DNA of 64,000 nt from Neurospora tetrasperma FGSC 2508 (taxonomy: Eukaryota > Ascomycota > Sordariomycetes > Sordariales > Sordariaceae), in NCBI RefSeq assembly GCF_000213175.1, contig NW_009799104.1:3791128-3855127 (forward strand), read 5' to 3'. Within the stretch, counting starts at the first letter, position 1. Each line of letters opens with the position of its first letter. A program made the position numbers and the translations under genes. The notes below the pieces were generated by a model, which worked only from the letters and a program-made list of their open reading frames with translations, was not told where the DNA came from and did not search any database. This document shows positions 22,961-35,129 of the stretch, in pieces.

Positions 22961-23889
22961 GAGACCGGGACCAGGGAACACAGGGACAGACACAGTGAGT
23001 CGCTAAGGGGGTGTTTAGGTTTGAGTGGCGTGAGAGTAATGAGGAGAGGAAGGGGGGGTATTGGGAGGTGGAAAAGGGGGGGCATGGAAAGGGAGATAGT
23101 GCGGTGTCTGGTGTGATAATCTTGGTACTAGGAGAGAAAGGCTGGAAGATAGGTAAGGAAATTAATGGAGGATACGGAACAGAAATAGGAAGGGAAGAAA
23201 GAAAGGAAGAAATGGGGAGGGTAGGGAGAGGCGAGGGAACAGTACATAGATAGCATGATGGCATAGATAAGATACCCATAGCGTAGCATGGTCGAAGAGG
23301 TAGCATGGTATGAGGGATGAATGATGACTGATGAATTGAGCTGGCAGTGTCTTATCTTTTCTGTGCTAGTCTCATGTCATTGGTGATGATCATGCTGAAA
23401 GTGAGCTGATGCCAGAGGCGGTTGAAACGTGATGAGGGTGTAATCTCATAGAAGAGCAGAACATGTCCTGTCGGAAGTCAGGTATAGTCTGCCGTCCGGA
23501 GGGAAAGGCTCATTCCGCTAGCACTAACCGTATATCGCACCGAGGGCTTTCATGATGTACCGTACTCTTGGATTGGACATGACCACAGATTGACCAACTA
23601 GGAATTAATTATTGTACTTGTATGTACATCAAAAGGAAGTAGCTTCCAACCCAGGAGAGCCATTTGTTTTTCAAAGCTCGAGACGCGTACTGCCACTGCC
23701 ACTGGCATTGACAAATAAAACACAATGAAATTGACCACCTGAAGCAGCACATCCAAGACATCGATGATTACCTCAGTACATAAAGGGCAAAAAAACATGT
23801 ATCGTGTACAGTAACTCGGGAAGATAACCCAGAAGGAAGCAAAAGACTAACACATGTCCCAAAGCGAGACAAAAAAAAAATAAGCTAAT
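22961..23889. other. intergenic, no gene seen
   Basis: Purine-rich 3' flank of the preceding gene (about 23010-23230), then unremarkable sequence up to the tRNA. No open frame with splice support was found. Confidence 0.5.
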
Positions 23890-23991
23890 CGTCAACAGTA
23901 GGGTTCGAACCTACGCGGGCGAACCCAACAGATAGGCAAGAATAGTGAGGATTATTCAAGTCTGTCGCCTTAACCACTCGGCCATGTTGAC
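23890..23991 (-). tRNA. tRNA-Ser (anticodon UGA) with intron
   Basis: The perfect 7-bp acceptor stem is GTCAACA (23991-23985) with TGTTGAC (23897-23891) and discriminator G at 23890. The D-arm GCCGAGTGGTTAAGGC is the class II form. Anticodon stem ACAGA pairs with TCTGT, and the anticodon TGA is at 23958-23956. The anticodon loop is interrupted after position 37 by about 21 bases (23954-23934), the usual place for a nuclear tRNA intron. There is a long variable arm and a T-loop GGTTCGAACC. All of this fits a serine tRNA reading UCA-type codons. Confidence 0.93.
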
Positions 23992-24817
23992 AAGTGGATG
24001 TTGTTGGTAGTTTGGGTGACCAAAGGAGGCTAATATAGGGGAAGCAGCTTCAGTTCCCCTGAGCTGAATGAGGGGTTGGGCTGTTGGTTGGTTGGACTTG
24101 GACCTGGAGCTGCAGTGGTGGGAGCTTGGGTGGGGTCGGTCTGGCCAGATAGCTATGGTGGGGTAGATATGGTGACTTGGCGGCAGGCACTGGGAGCGGG
24201 ATTGAGAGAGGATCACGTGTACAGTCACGACTCGGACTTCGCAACACAGCTCGCCAGCCGCAGCCAATGGCAGCACAGCCTTTCCAATCCACTGTGCCGT
24301 GCCGTGCTGTGCAGTAGGCTCCAAAGCTCTGGAAGTGGACGTCCTGTCGGCGATACTCAGGTCCAAGCACACGGCAGGGATCCATCGACGACCGACCGAC
24401 GTCAAGTTATCGCAGCCCGGGGATTGTTGCTGAACGTCCGTCGCCTCCATCAGGTTCGTGCGCTGTCTCCGCTTCCCGCCCTTGAGGTTGAACTGCTTCG
24501 ATCCACTCTATAATACCGTCATCCCAAATTGGTTCTGGTTGTTACCACCCCAACAGAACTGAAGTTCGAAGCCGAAACAGAGGAAACGACATCGGAGTGG
24601 AACCGAACGAAGTCGTCGCTGAGTCGCAAGCACAGAGAGAGCACTGTATTGACCTGCGACATCATCAAACCAGGCTTGCGACGACAACCAACTACCTACC
24701 TAGCCACTCCTCCTCTAATATCACCTGGCGCAACGCAAGTCGCAACCTTTGCCTTACCAGCCAGCCAGCCAACCTCAAACCACAATTAATCAACACCATC
24801 CACCGCAACCGCCCATC
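23992..24817. other. intergenic, promoter and leader of the complex I 23 kDa gene
   Basis: Open frames on both strands overlap and show no splice-supported continuation. The last ~120 bases before the ATG at 24818 are rich in CA and CC, as expected of a leader. No gene is seen. Confidence 0.45.
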
Positions 24818-25851
24818 ATGCTCAACACCACTGCCTCTTCGGCTGCGGCCGTCGCGCGCCAACTCACCACCCGCCGAGTCATTGCTCCCTCCTTCGTCTC
24901 CCAGGCCATCCGCACCTACGCAACCCCGGCCGGTCCCCCGCCCAAGGGCTTCCGCATTCCGACCCCCAAGACGTGGGACCAAGAGGAGGAACACGTGCTG
25001 GACAAGAACGGACGGTACTTTCTTTTGACGGAGATGTTTAGGGGCATGTATGTGGCTATGGAGCAGTTTTTCAGGCCGCCGTAAGTACTTTGTCTGTCTT
25101 TTGTCTGTTTGCTGGCTTGGGAGGATAGGACGTGGTGAGTGGTGGAAGTTGGAAGGATCTGGGGTGAGGAGGTGGGCAGGATTCACGACATGACAAGTAT
25201 CATGACTCGCGCACTGGAGAGTATGGAGATTGCGGCTCTGCGGCTCTTCGCTTGGTTAAGCGCGCTCGTACTGTGCTGCTCCTCCCGCCGCTCCTCATCA
25301 CGACGATCAACAGCTCCCTAACGACTGCGCAAACCCATCTCCCCATATCTACTGACACCCCCATTCCAGGTACACAATCTATTACCCCTTCGAAAAGGGT
25401 CCCATTTCTCCCCGCTTCCGCGGCGAGCATGCCCTTCGTCGTTACCCCTCGGGCGAAGAACGCTGCATCGCCTGCAAGCTCTGCGAGGCCGTCTGCCCTG
25501 CTCAGGCCATCACCATCGAGGCCGAAGAGCGTGCCGATGGAAGCAGAAGGACGACCCGCTACGATATCGACATGACCAAGTGCATCTACTGCGGATTCTG
25601 CCAGGAGAGCTGTCCCGTGGATGCGATTGTGGAGAGTCCCAATGCGGAGTACGCGACGGAGACGAGGGAGGAGTTGTTGTATAATAAGGGTGAGTTCTTG
25701 TCCTGGGGATGCGGTGATAGGTTGTTGCTGTCGAGGGGAGAGGGAAATATGACATGTGCTGACAACAGATACAGAAAAGCTACTCTCCAACGGAGACAAG
25801 TGGGAGCCTGAGCTTGCGGCTGCTATCCGCGCCGATTCTCCTTACAGATAA
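24818..25851 (+). CDS. nuo-21.3c: NADH:ubiquinone oxidoreductase 23 kDa iron-sulfur subunit (NDUFS8/TYKY), mitochondrial
   Basis: Exons 24818-25080, 25370-25689 and 25769-25851 code for 221 residues. The N-terminus is rich in Arg, Ser and Ala without acidic residues, a mitochondrial presequence ending near IRTYATPAG. Two 4Fe-4S ferredoxin motifs follow: [12 protein letters not shown] (Cys 120, 123, 126, 130) and [12 protein letters not shown] (Cys 159, 162, 165, 169). In complex I these ligate clusters N6a and N6b in the peripheral arm, passing electrons toward ubiquinone. Length fits the family. The first intron (289 bases) is long for this genome. The mitochondrial acyl carrier protein, also a complex I subunit, starts 915 bases downstream on the same strand. 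Symbol given from memory of the N. crassa gene. Confidence 0.96.
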
Positions 25852-26766
25852 AGGGGCTACAGTTTGAAGACCGGATAACAGGACGGACAACGAGGACAGC
25901 AATTTTTTTTTTTTCGTTGTTGCTATGCTAGAGCTTCGGAACCAGCAGTTTCGGATGGGTTGCGGTATCAACAGGACGCACCATGTGTTATAGAAGGCAG
26001 GCGAACGAGCAAAAGAAGGCTGTATATACGTTTGTAATTGGCGTCCCTGATTCAATTTCTTGCCTTCTTATGTCTTATCTTTCCAGGAAAGATCCTACTA
26101 CTCGGCAAAAGGGACGCATCAAGAAACCTGAAGATGCTTAAAAGGCTGAGTGTACAATTAGTGTACGGTACCATCTGTAAGATACAAGCTGTATCGTCAT
26201 GAACTCCATCCCATGATCGTATCCATCAACCAGGATTACCCGTCTAACAGGCGAGTGGAGTGATCCTGCCCGTGGGGTGTTAGTGGAGTATCTGCTTGAC
26301 ACATTTCTCCGCAGTGGAATTCCATACCCGCAAGTGTACAAGACGGTACCTGAGCGACTGCACGTGACTCGGCTGACGGAGCAGCAGAACGAACTGGAGC
26401 TTCCATGGCTTCAGTCAGTTGCGGGGGAGCATCGAGGTACCAAGGTACTTCCACACGCTGGAGCTCCAGAGTCAAAGGCGGTTTGTTAGCTTGGCCGCCG
26501 CCGCCCGCAGTTGCCCGCACCCGCTTCCCGCGCCCCCGGCGAAGTAGGCGAGAAATTTATCATCATCATTGCTGATTCCAGCCAACCACCGCCCAGAAAT
26601 CCGCCTCCAGCCAGAGAAACCCGCAACAACCTCGTCCGAGAACCACCGAGTAGTAGCGTCACACTCATTTTCGGCCACAGCCTTTCCTGTCACCACCACC
26701 CTCAAACACCCGACCGACCCGCGCAATTGACCTTTTCCGCGACAGCCAACCCAAACAAAAACAAAA
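25852..26766. other. intergenic between the two complex I genes
   Basis: This 915-bp gap holds the 3' flank of the 23 kDa subunit gene and the leader of the acyl carrier protein gene. The 300 bases before 26767 are rich in CC/CA. No additional gene is supported. Confidence 0.45.
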
Positions 26767-28242
26767 ATGTTCCGCACCGCCGCCCTCACTGCCGCCCGCG
26801 TGGCCCGTCCCGCCGTCGCCTCCGCCGTCCGCGTTGGTGTTGCCCGTCCTGCTTTTGTCCAGGCCGTCCCCAAGGTCGCTGCCTTCCAGGCTGTCCGGTT
26901 CTACAGCGCCGGTGGTCACCTCAAGAAGGATGAGGTCTTTAGCAGGATTGCGCAGGTGTTGAGTGGATTTGACAAGGTGCGTTCTACAATACACGACACG
27001 ACATGCACAAAACTCGAGCAGTAGGATAAGGAAGAGGAGGAGCAGAAGGAAGGCAGGAGATAAGAAAGAGGTGTGAAGAGGCAGAGAGATACAAGTGGTT
27101 AGGGACATGCGCCACGTGAAGACAAGAGGATGGAGTGTGCGGGGAGCATCATCATCGCAAGCGAACCAGCCGGACAACAGAACGCAAACGGAGGAGGACC
27201 AAGGAGATGCAAAGAGCATAAGGCTGCGCACACGCGACGAGAGCTCCCAAAACGAGATGGAATACGATGAAGAGCACTGCGCGCTCCACACGCTGCGCCA
27301 TGGCCGGATTTATCGGGAACTTGGGAGCTCTTCGAATGGGTCTGCCCTGCCGGCTGGGCTGGTTCTGCTCAGATGATACTGCTCTCGCCTCGCTCCTTTG
27401 CTCTCCTCGTCTTGCTATCCTGCTGGTCAACTTCTTGTCCCTCCCTCTTCTTTCTTCCTTACCTCGGCTGGATCTCGCCTCTCCTCCAGCCTCTTCTTCA
27501 GAAGCCACAACAGTCCCGTCTTCGCAACCTTTATCAGGTCCAAGCTAACATCTACTTCTTAGGTCAACGACCCCAAGAACGTAAGTACAGACGCAACCAC
27601 CAACATTTCCTCCTCACTGTCACGGAGACGAAATATGCTGCGATCTTTGGTTATGATGGGTCAATCCCAGTGCCCTGTGCTCCCGGCCTGAAAGTCTGGA
27701 AGGAGAGACGAGACGGGCAAACCGCAAGAATAGATGCAATGGAACGAGAGACCAAAGATACAGCGATGAGAGATTCTGACACAAGTTTGCGCATCACAGA
27801 TCACCGAGACCGCCCACTTCGCCAACGACCTCGGTCTTGACAGCTTGGACACCGTTGAGGTTGTTATGGCTATTGAGGAGGTATGTTGCTTCCCTTACTT
27901 CCCTTGCCTTGCTTTAAAAGATTTGTCGCTTTCCAAACCCTCTTATTTTGGGCCTCAACCTGTTCCCGTTCCGTCTTACTCTGCTGTTGGGGTTGGCAAG
28001 TGTTCCGCAAGATGGGCGCTTGCTCGCTCCATGTCATATTTCCTTCTCAGCCCAAGCTCAGCCTCTTATCACAATCGCCCTTCAACCCGAACACAGTCAT
28101 AGCACATGGACGTAAAACACGATGCTAACAAACCTACCCGCAACAGGAGTTCTCCATCGAGATCCCCGACAAGGACGCCGACCAGATCCACTCGGTCGAC
28201 AAGGCCGTCGAGTACATCCTGAGCCAGCCCGATGCCAACTAA
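26767..28242 (+). CDS. nuo-12: mitochondrial acyl carrier protein (complex I SDAP/NDUFAB1 subunit)
   Basis: Four exons: 26767-26976, 27563-27580, 27800-27880 and 28147-28242, all in phase 0, coding for 134 residues. The first ~47 residues are an Ala/Arg/Val-rich mitochondrial presequence ending near VRFYSAGG. The mature part is a four-helix carrier with the phosphopantetheine site DLGLDSLD (Ser91, codon 27842-27844) and an acidic C-terminal helix. The protein serves mitochondrial type II fatty acid and lipoate synthesis, and a copy is bound to complex I. Exon 2 is only 18 nt (VNDPKN) between introns of 586 and 219 bases; the last intron is 266 bases. These introns are long for such a small gene. 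The symbol is from memory and less sure than the function. Confidence 0.95.
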
Positions 28243-28858
28243 AAAGTCCTCTGTTCCGTTCCTTGTTCGAGCGTTTTAGAAACCCCACTACTTGCGCAAA
28301 TATAAAGCATACTTTTTCTCCCTACCCATCTTACCTACCTTACCTTTTCACCTCTATCCTTATCCTTAACTAGATCGATTCGAAACATATCTTTGTCATT
28401 GTTTTGAGATTCGATTCGATCTGTGTACCATACGAAAACTTAGAACCTGAATGAAAGAAGAGATGACGGATGGAATGGAGCATCGTGATGGGTTCGGGCT
28501 AGATGTGAACCGTGGGCAGGTCTGGGTTGCTGTTGTTGCCGTTGTTGTCTTCAGACGGGTCAACACGGCGACACACGTTGCGATGTTTGGTGGTCACGTA
28601 ACTGGTAATGTGGCAGGCACAATATACCTAGCGTTAGTGTCTTATATTGTTGCGTCGTGTTTCGTTCATCGCAAATATCCGTACCTACACACTACGTACT
28701 TACATACCCCCCTTTTCTTGAAGTGAAAGCTGACTCAAAAGACAAACCAAAAAGAGAGGAGCGATGGATGGATGGATACCTCAAGGCAGTATGACTACCT
28801 CTATCTTCATTACCAACCCATCGTCGAGCTGAGACGCTCGCTGATGGGAGGAGTTCTA

Positions 28859-28898
<40 letters not shown>

Positions 28899-30076
28899 AG
28901 ATTCTCAGCGGTACCGAACCGACTACAGCTGATGTAGGAAATATCATCCGCGCGCTCTTACACGCAAAGTAAATTATAATGACTAGAGCGCATCCAGTGG
29001 ACGGCCTGGATTTATATGTCTCCATGTCTGATCATTGCTCAGTTCATTCAATATGTACCTCACAAACATGGAGCTCTTGAGAACCGACATAATTGCCCCA
29101 ACGGAAGCTACCTACCTACCAAATTGTCTCTCTGCATCATGCATGATAATATCAATATGTATTTACATCGCGGCTTGAAGCTAGGTACCTATATTCACCA
29201 CTTCAGAAACTTGCCCTCAGGATCACGTAGAGCTGGGTTGGTTAGGTATTTCAAGCCAAAAACTGTTCTCTGTACCTAACGAGGTTTTTCCTCTTTATTT
29301 GTTCTTTTTTTCCCTTTCCCTTTTCTTTATTTCATATCGTCTCATTTTTTCCAATTTCTTCTTCTTCTTTCTTTGGGAAAGCATTTATTGCTGGGAATCT
29401 CAATACTATTGCCTCCATCCACTTCGGTTAACCTACAGTGTGGGCGTACAAAGACGCCGAGCGAAGGGTTTAAAGAGAGATAACAACAGAGTTGATGATC
29501 TATAAACGATATCATTCAAAAATAACAATACTGTCGCTGCTCTGTGTATACAGCCAAGGTACTACTTAAAGCAAGAAAGGTGGAATCCACCAGCTACTCT
29601 ATACACCATTAATCCTACACTACCACCCCTCGCTGACATACATGTCATGCAACTACCTTGACTCCGAGAGCAAGGAAGTGGAAAACAATGATAATAACAG
29701 TTGAAGACCAACCAGAATTCAAGTGCTTTTGATCTTCCCCCTTTCGTGATTAGATCCTTCAAATGTTTTTGTTTTGCACGCCATCCCCCCTCCGCTGAGT
29801 TGTTTTCCTATGGCCAAAGTATGCTTGTTGCTTCCCATCCAGTTTTCTCTTCCCCTCCCATGTGCTTTTGTTTTGCTCAGTTCCATGAAAGAAAACAAAA
29901 GAAAAGAAAAAGAAAAGCTGCCAGATTATGTGTCATATCCAAAGGACCGCGCGTCTATGCATATAAAGATAGTGAAAGTTCGATGTTGAATCGTGAGATG
30001 GCTGAGATTGCTGCAGTGTCGAAACGTCGAGTATCCGTATCGAGCAGCGGATTGCCCATCGAGACAAGGCGGTCGA
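28243..30076. other. intergenic between convergent genes, with a long poly(A) run
   Basis: The 3' flanks of the acyl carrier protein gene (plus) and the CCCH protein gene (minus) meet here. It holds a run of 35 A (28862-28896) and several T-rich runs near 29285-29375. No gene is supported. Confidence 0.5.
28862..28896. repeat. 35-base poly(A) run
   Basis: Uninterrupted A on the plus strand in intergenic DNA. It could be a homopolymer slip tract or the tail of an old retroposed sequence. No body or target duplication was recognised beside it. Confidence 0.8.
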
Positions 30077-32324
30077 TCATTTCCCACCAACAGCCCCAAT
30101 AGCCCCCACCTTGCTGACACCGTTCTGGCCGTTCTGACCCTTCGAATCATCGCCGTTCGCACCACCGGCCGCCAATCCGTTCCCACTAGCGCCCGCATAA
30201 CTTCCCCAAGGCGACGAAGATGACCCGCCGTTACCCAGCGAGCCCCCGTTTCCCAGCGGGCTACCGTTACGCTTCTGGTTCTGCCCCGCATGGGTGGTGT
30301 CCTCCTCCTCCTCCATGCTGAAGACAAACTCGCTCTGTTCCTCCTCCTCACCTTCCTCATTATCCTCATTGATGATCGGTGTGGTAAACCTCCCGCTTGT
30401 CGAGCTCATGGAGTTGGAGCTAATGTGCCTCTGCAAGCTATCTCCCCTTTCCTTTCCAATGACACCGGCTCCGGAGGCTCCATTGCGGCCCAAGTTGGGG
30501 TGAAGACCGCGGGGACTAGAGGAGGTGACGGATACGTCCTCGCCGATTTTGCTACGCTGGAATTGCTGAGTGAGCGCAGACAACGACTCGCCGGTGAGGC
30601 TTCCTTGGCGGTTGGAGTCCTCAGATACAAAAGCACTGGCTACGCTCGAGTTACGCAGCGGGCTGCCAACGTGTCCAAAAGCCGAGGGCGGGTGCTTGAT
30701 ACTGCGGCCAGCGATGGGCATAAAGCTGAGACTGCCGCTACCTCCGTTGGACTCCAACTTTTCTCTCTCCTCTTCCTCCTTTTGGCGCTGGAAAAGCGGT
30801 CCCCATCTGCTCGGGCTTTGAGAAATCGGGCTACCGAACTTGGTCGCGTCGAGTCCGGTAGAGTCCAGCGGGGCGTCGAAGCCACGAACGGTAGCGGTGC
30901 TAGATCCCCTTCTCGCGCGTTCGGCCGGGGTCAGCAACTCATTAGCCAACTCTGCCGGCACGTAATCTTCCTCGTTGTCAAAGATCAAATCAGAGTCCCA
31001 ATCCCGATCATGGGGGACGCTCTGGCTCATCAGCCTGGGCTTTGCAAACCGGGTCGAACTGCTGTGCATCGGCCTTCTGCCAAAACCGAAGTCTTCACCG
31101 CCAAGGCTGGAACCATAGAAGGCCGCCGAGGAATGAGTGGGCGGGCTATTGGCGAATCCATCGCCGCTAAAGAGGGACTGGGAGATGTTGTCATTTCCAC
31201 CGAAAGCGGAATTACGGAGCGCACGGAGGGTGTGCGAGGTGTTGACGTCCTGGGTCACACTCATGCCGAGGGAGCTGGACTCCAGACCGAACTTTTCGGG
31301 AACCGAGGAGGGCCAGGGGCCGTAGCGGGCGGCGTGGGAGATGCCATTGCTGTCGAAGGAGGCGGGGAGGGGTGCGTCTAGGACCGACAGGCCCTTGGGG
31401 ACGGGAGAAACGCCAAGACCGAAGCGAGCGGCAAGATCCTCATCCCGGGGAGAGCCAAATGCGGTAGTGGGGTTGGAGGTATAAGTGGTATCGATGGTCG
31501 GGATTCCATTGCCTCCGCCGTTCTGGCCAGGCTGAGGGACATATTGTTCATCGTGATGGCCGTAAGCGGAGGCGGAGTACGGGGGAACGGCGTCGGCGCG
31601 GAGGAACGAGTTGGTAAGGGCGCTGTTGGATGGTTGGTGGTAAGTGTTTGGGTTCACGCGGGCACCCAAAGCGACGGGTGGGGCACCGATCGTAACACCG
31701 CCTTTGCCATAGTTGACACGGCGGCCGTCGGGCAACACGTGGATGTTGGCACACTTGGGACCGAATTTGCAGTTACCCTATAATCATGGTGGCACAGGAA
31801 CATGTCAGCAGGAGGACGACAGGATGGAAAGGCCCGGGGATTTGGGTCCTGACGGTCATACCTTGGCAAAATATTTGCACACCGTCTCGGCCGCGGCACT
31901 GAGGTCGTGGCTGAAGGGACAGGCGGAGCCGGCCTGGCAAGCGCCCTGGCGGAAGAACTTGCACGGAACATGTGATGTGTCTGGGAAAGAGTAGTGCGCG
32001 TTAGCCCATAGGCGACAATTTGGGGTATTCGTTAAGAAATTCATCATCTTGAGGGGATATGGTGCTTGGTGCTCTGATTCCTGTTCTCACGACGACGACC
32101 GAGAAATAGCGGAGAGAAGTGCATTATCATCAGGGCAACTCACTGGGCGGACTACGCGAATGATCAAATCGGTGTGCTGCTGGCAGTTGGCCGCCAGGCA
32201 TGGGAGACGCAATCATGGTCGGGGCAGCACCAGGCCCGGCGGGGTTTGGGTTGATGTTGAGACTGCCCGATCGTATGTGACTGTGACTACGATAGTCGGC
32301 GGCCGCACCGTTGGTAGCGGACAT
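30077..32324 (-). CDS. CCCH zinc-finger protein, Lee1-like
   Basis: Exons 32324-32144, 31980-31862 and 31777-30077 code for 666 residues. Two CCCH fingers of the spacing C-x7-C-x5-C-x3-H sit next to each other: Cys67, Cys75, Cys81, His85 and Cys95, Cys103, Cys109, His113. The second finger is completed across the last intron. The rest is long, Ser/Gly/Asn-rich and probably disordered, with an acidic patch (NEEGEEEEQSEF) and Gly/Asn repeats near the C-terminus. The arrangement of two N-terminal fingers and a long tail matches yeast Lee1 and its filamentous-fungal relatives. Such fingers usually bind RNA, but no function is established here. The first intron has a clear GTGAGT donor and a GCTAAC branch site. 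Confidence 0.88.
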
Positions 32325-34941
32325 GGCGTTGAAGTGCTGCAGCGAGCCTTGGAAGGGGCGCAGATTGGGATTTATGAAAGCTGTTCAGTCCAGGTATGAC
32401 TCTTATCGGCGGTGCGATTCGGGGATCGGACGAGGCAGCCCGAGGCGGGGTAGTCCGGTATCAGGCCGTTGTCAGCCCGTCGTCGGTGCGTAAGTTCGGC
32501 TGCAAGAGAGGGCGAGGCCAGGAAGGGGCCCGGGCTAGGTGGCTGGCGGGTCGAAGAGGTAGGTACCGTACGTGATGCCTTTGTGCCGGATGTCCGTTGA
32601 TGTTGCTTTGGACAATGGCGGCGGTGACGGATTGGAAGCAATTGAACTGTCGGTTCGAGGGTTGGGCCAAATGTCCAAGGCAAGGTTTAGGCAAGGTAGG
32701 CAGAGAACTGAAGAAGTAAAGAAGTCGGGATGAAGTGGTGACAGGCAGGGGGGAAGGTGGTGTTGTAAGAATCGAGATGACAGCCGAGGCCGGCCACTAA
32801 CAGGCGGAGACGAGGCAGTTGGGGTCGGGGTTGGGTGGCAGAACTGAAGTCGGGACTCAAGCTGTACAATAGGTAGTGGGAGGTATAAATGTGTAGGTAG
32901 AGGTACTGTATCCAATGTGCAGATAGAGGTAGGTACGTTAAGGTAGGAATATGGAATATGCCGAAGCAAGGTAAGGTAGGTAGGTAGGTAAGGTACGGAA
33001 CCTTTACATCTACGATAACTCGGCTCGGCTCCGATCGCAACAAAGGGAACCGGAGGACCTGGGAATCGCCTGAGGGGAAAAAGATTGGATTGGAATTTCA
33101 GTTGGGCGGTGGAGGGGCGGCGGCCCGATTCTGATCGCCGGGCAGCCAGTAGCAGGGCAGGGCAGGTAGGGAATGCTTGCTGTTAGTGCAAGTCCCCGAA
33201 TGCGCTTGCTCGGTTCAGGCGTGTTGGTTCGGTTGTTAGTGATTTGGTGGCCGGTAACGGCCTTCCGTTATCTAGCGCACTCGGCCAACTCCTGCGAGTC
33301 TCACACCAGCTGCTCCTGTCGAGTACACTGAGTGCCAAGACGAGCTGTCAGTGGACGGGCGGAGGTACGGAGGGGAGTCGGGGTAGAATCGGCCAATTGC
33401 AGCGAGGGAAGAGGGGCAACAGGCGGGGTTCACAGCTAGTATCGCGTCAAATGCCGACTTGATTTGCTGATATGGCGATTGGTCGAGGCAGGCAAATGCC
33501 CGAGAAACAAAACTCCACGGTGCCTGCCAAGACTTGATTGTCCAAGACAGCGGCCAAGTTGAGGTTATTCAGAGGTTGTCATATGCAACTGATGATGTTG
33601 TAATAAAGTGTTGGCAATTGTCAGTCCGATCCAACGTCTACCGGTAGATTGGATGACCAAACAGAAACTGGGACGGAAGATGGATGAGGTGAGATGACAG
33701 ATAACGTCGATAAATAGGTATGTAGTGTATGGATCGGGGCCGGCAGTGACGGGGACCTTGTTGGACTCGTGGATTCGATAAACGTAAAGAAGGGAGGGGA
33801 TCGGACGACAAGATAAGCCCGGCTATTCCTGGTCGGGATGACGGACACTCGATCGGATAGACAGAGTGCTCATCAGGGTCTTGTATGATAATATCACGGT
33901 ATCATCAACGACTCAAGGTTAAGGTCGGCTTGGTCGAGTCAGCCGAGTGATTTCAAGTTGATCTCTCACTTCTCAGCGTCTCTTGGTGGTGTAACCTGAA
34001 CATGGAAATACGCATCCGCATGACGGTAAAGCTGGGATCCAGGTTGATGCAAGCAAACCGGGAGGAAAGCAACCATGTAAGTCAAAGGGGACAATGAAGA
34101 CGGGGATGGAGCTGAATAAATGGAACCAACGCAGTGACAAGAGGCTGTGCAGTTGCCTACGTCTAGTTGGTTGTTGACTGGTCCGCGCCTCGTCCTCTTT
34201 CCGTTCCCTTCCCATTCCACCTATTTCTATAACAAGGCTGACTTCTGACGGTGTTTGCGATGGCAACCATCGCGAGGCATCTCCCTTCCCGCTCGGTCAT
34301 TCGGAGTTGAGTGGGGTATCTCGGCTACCTTTACCGTATGTTACGCCCCCATCTAACCACGCCAATATTCAAGTCCGCTCCGGTGTTCAATGCCACTCTC
34401 ACTGTATGTACCATCTGAATGACTAGATAACATCGGAGATGATAGTCTTCAAAGTTCTCTAGAAATAGTATATCAAGTACAAAGATACCAGGAATGATGC
34501 CTGAAGCGTGTGAATTGGAGTTCCCTCTCTCGAGTGCGGGGTGAATAAGCAGTAAGGGAACTGGCCAAGCTGTCAACCCGGCCTCTTGTCTCGATGTGGT
34601 GACACCGACCCTGGGCTCACCTGGATCCATCCATCCAGTCTTTGATATCGAAACATCCACGCAACAACCATTTTCACAGAGCACTCATTCAATGATTGGA
34701 TTTGTCATATGGGCAACCCGCCGGCACACAAGGCAGCCGGACAGGTCGGTTGCACAATTTTGAAGCTCCAAGCCGTCTGGCCGTGGGGGTCACGGTTCAT
34801 TTCTGCGCCAAGGGTCAAGAGCCAAGGACAACATGTTTCTTTCGGTGAGGGCAGTGAGGGGAGTCGGAAGCATTCCCACCGGGAAGTTGCAATCGGATGG
34901 GCGCCCGCGCCACATACTACTGTACTTACCTCTAGTTGTAC

Positions 34942-35129
34942 CTACAGTATTGTCCCCTGCAACTGCATACTACTCTAGGTACTGCATATATGCTAGTTAG
35001 TGCATAGAATTTCCAGGTCTGAATTAGTCATTTTGGCCTGGCCCCGCTTCCAGAAGGTGCATATATGCCAGTTAGTGCATAAGATTTCCGGGTCTGGATT
35101 ATATGCAGAATCAGGGGACAATACTGTAG
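34942..35129. mobile_element. 188-bp MITE-like element with 18-bp perfect terminal inverted repeats
   Basis: The left end CTACAGTATTGTCCCCTG (34942-34959) is repeated exactly in reverse complement at 35112-35129. TAC lies directly outside both ends, a possible 3-bp (or TA-type) target duplication. Inside are two 44-bp direct repeats (34983-35026 and 35058-35101) with five differences, mostly C/T or A/G. It is non-coding. It could be a miniature DNA element or a stable hairpin of other origin; the family is unknown. Confidence 0.6.

Noticed and set aside
30290-31381. 363-codon plus-strand frame
   Set aside because: Antisense to the large exon of the CCCH protein gene.
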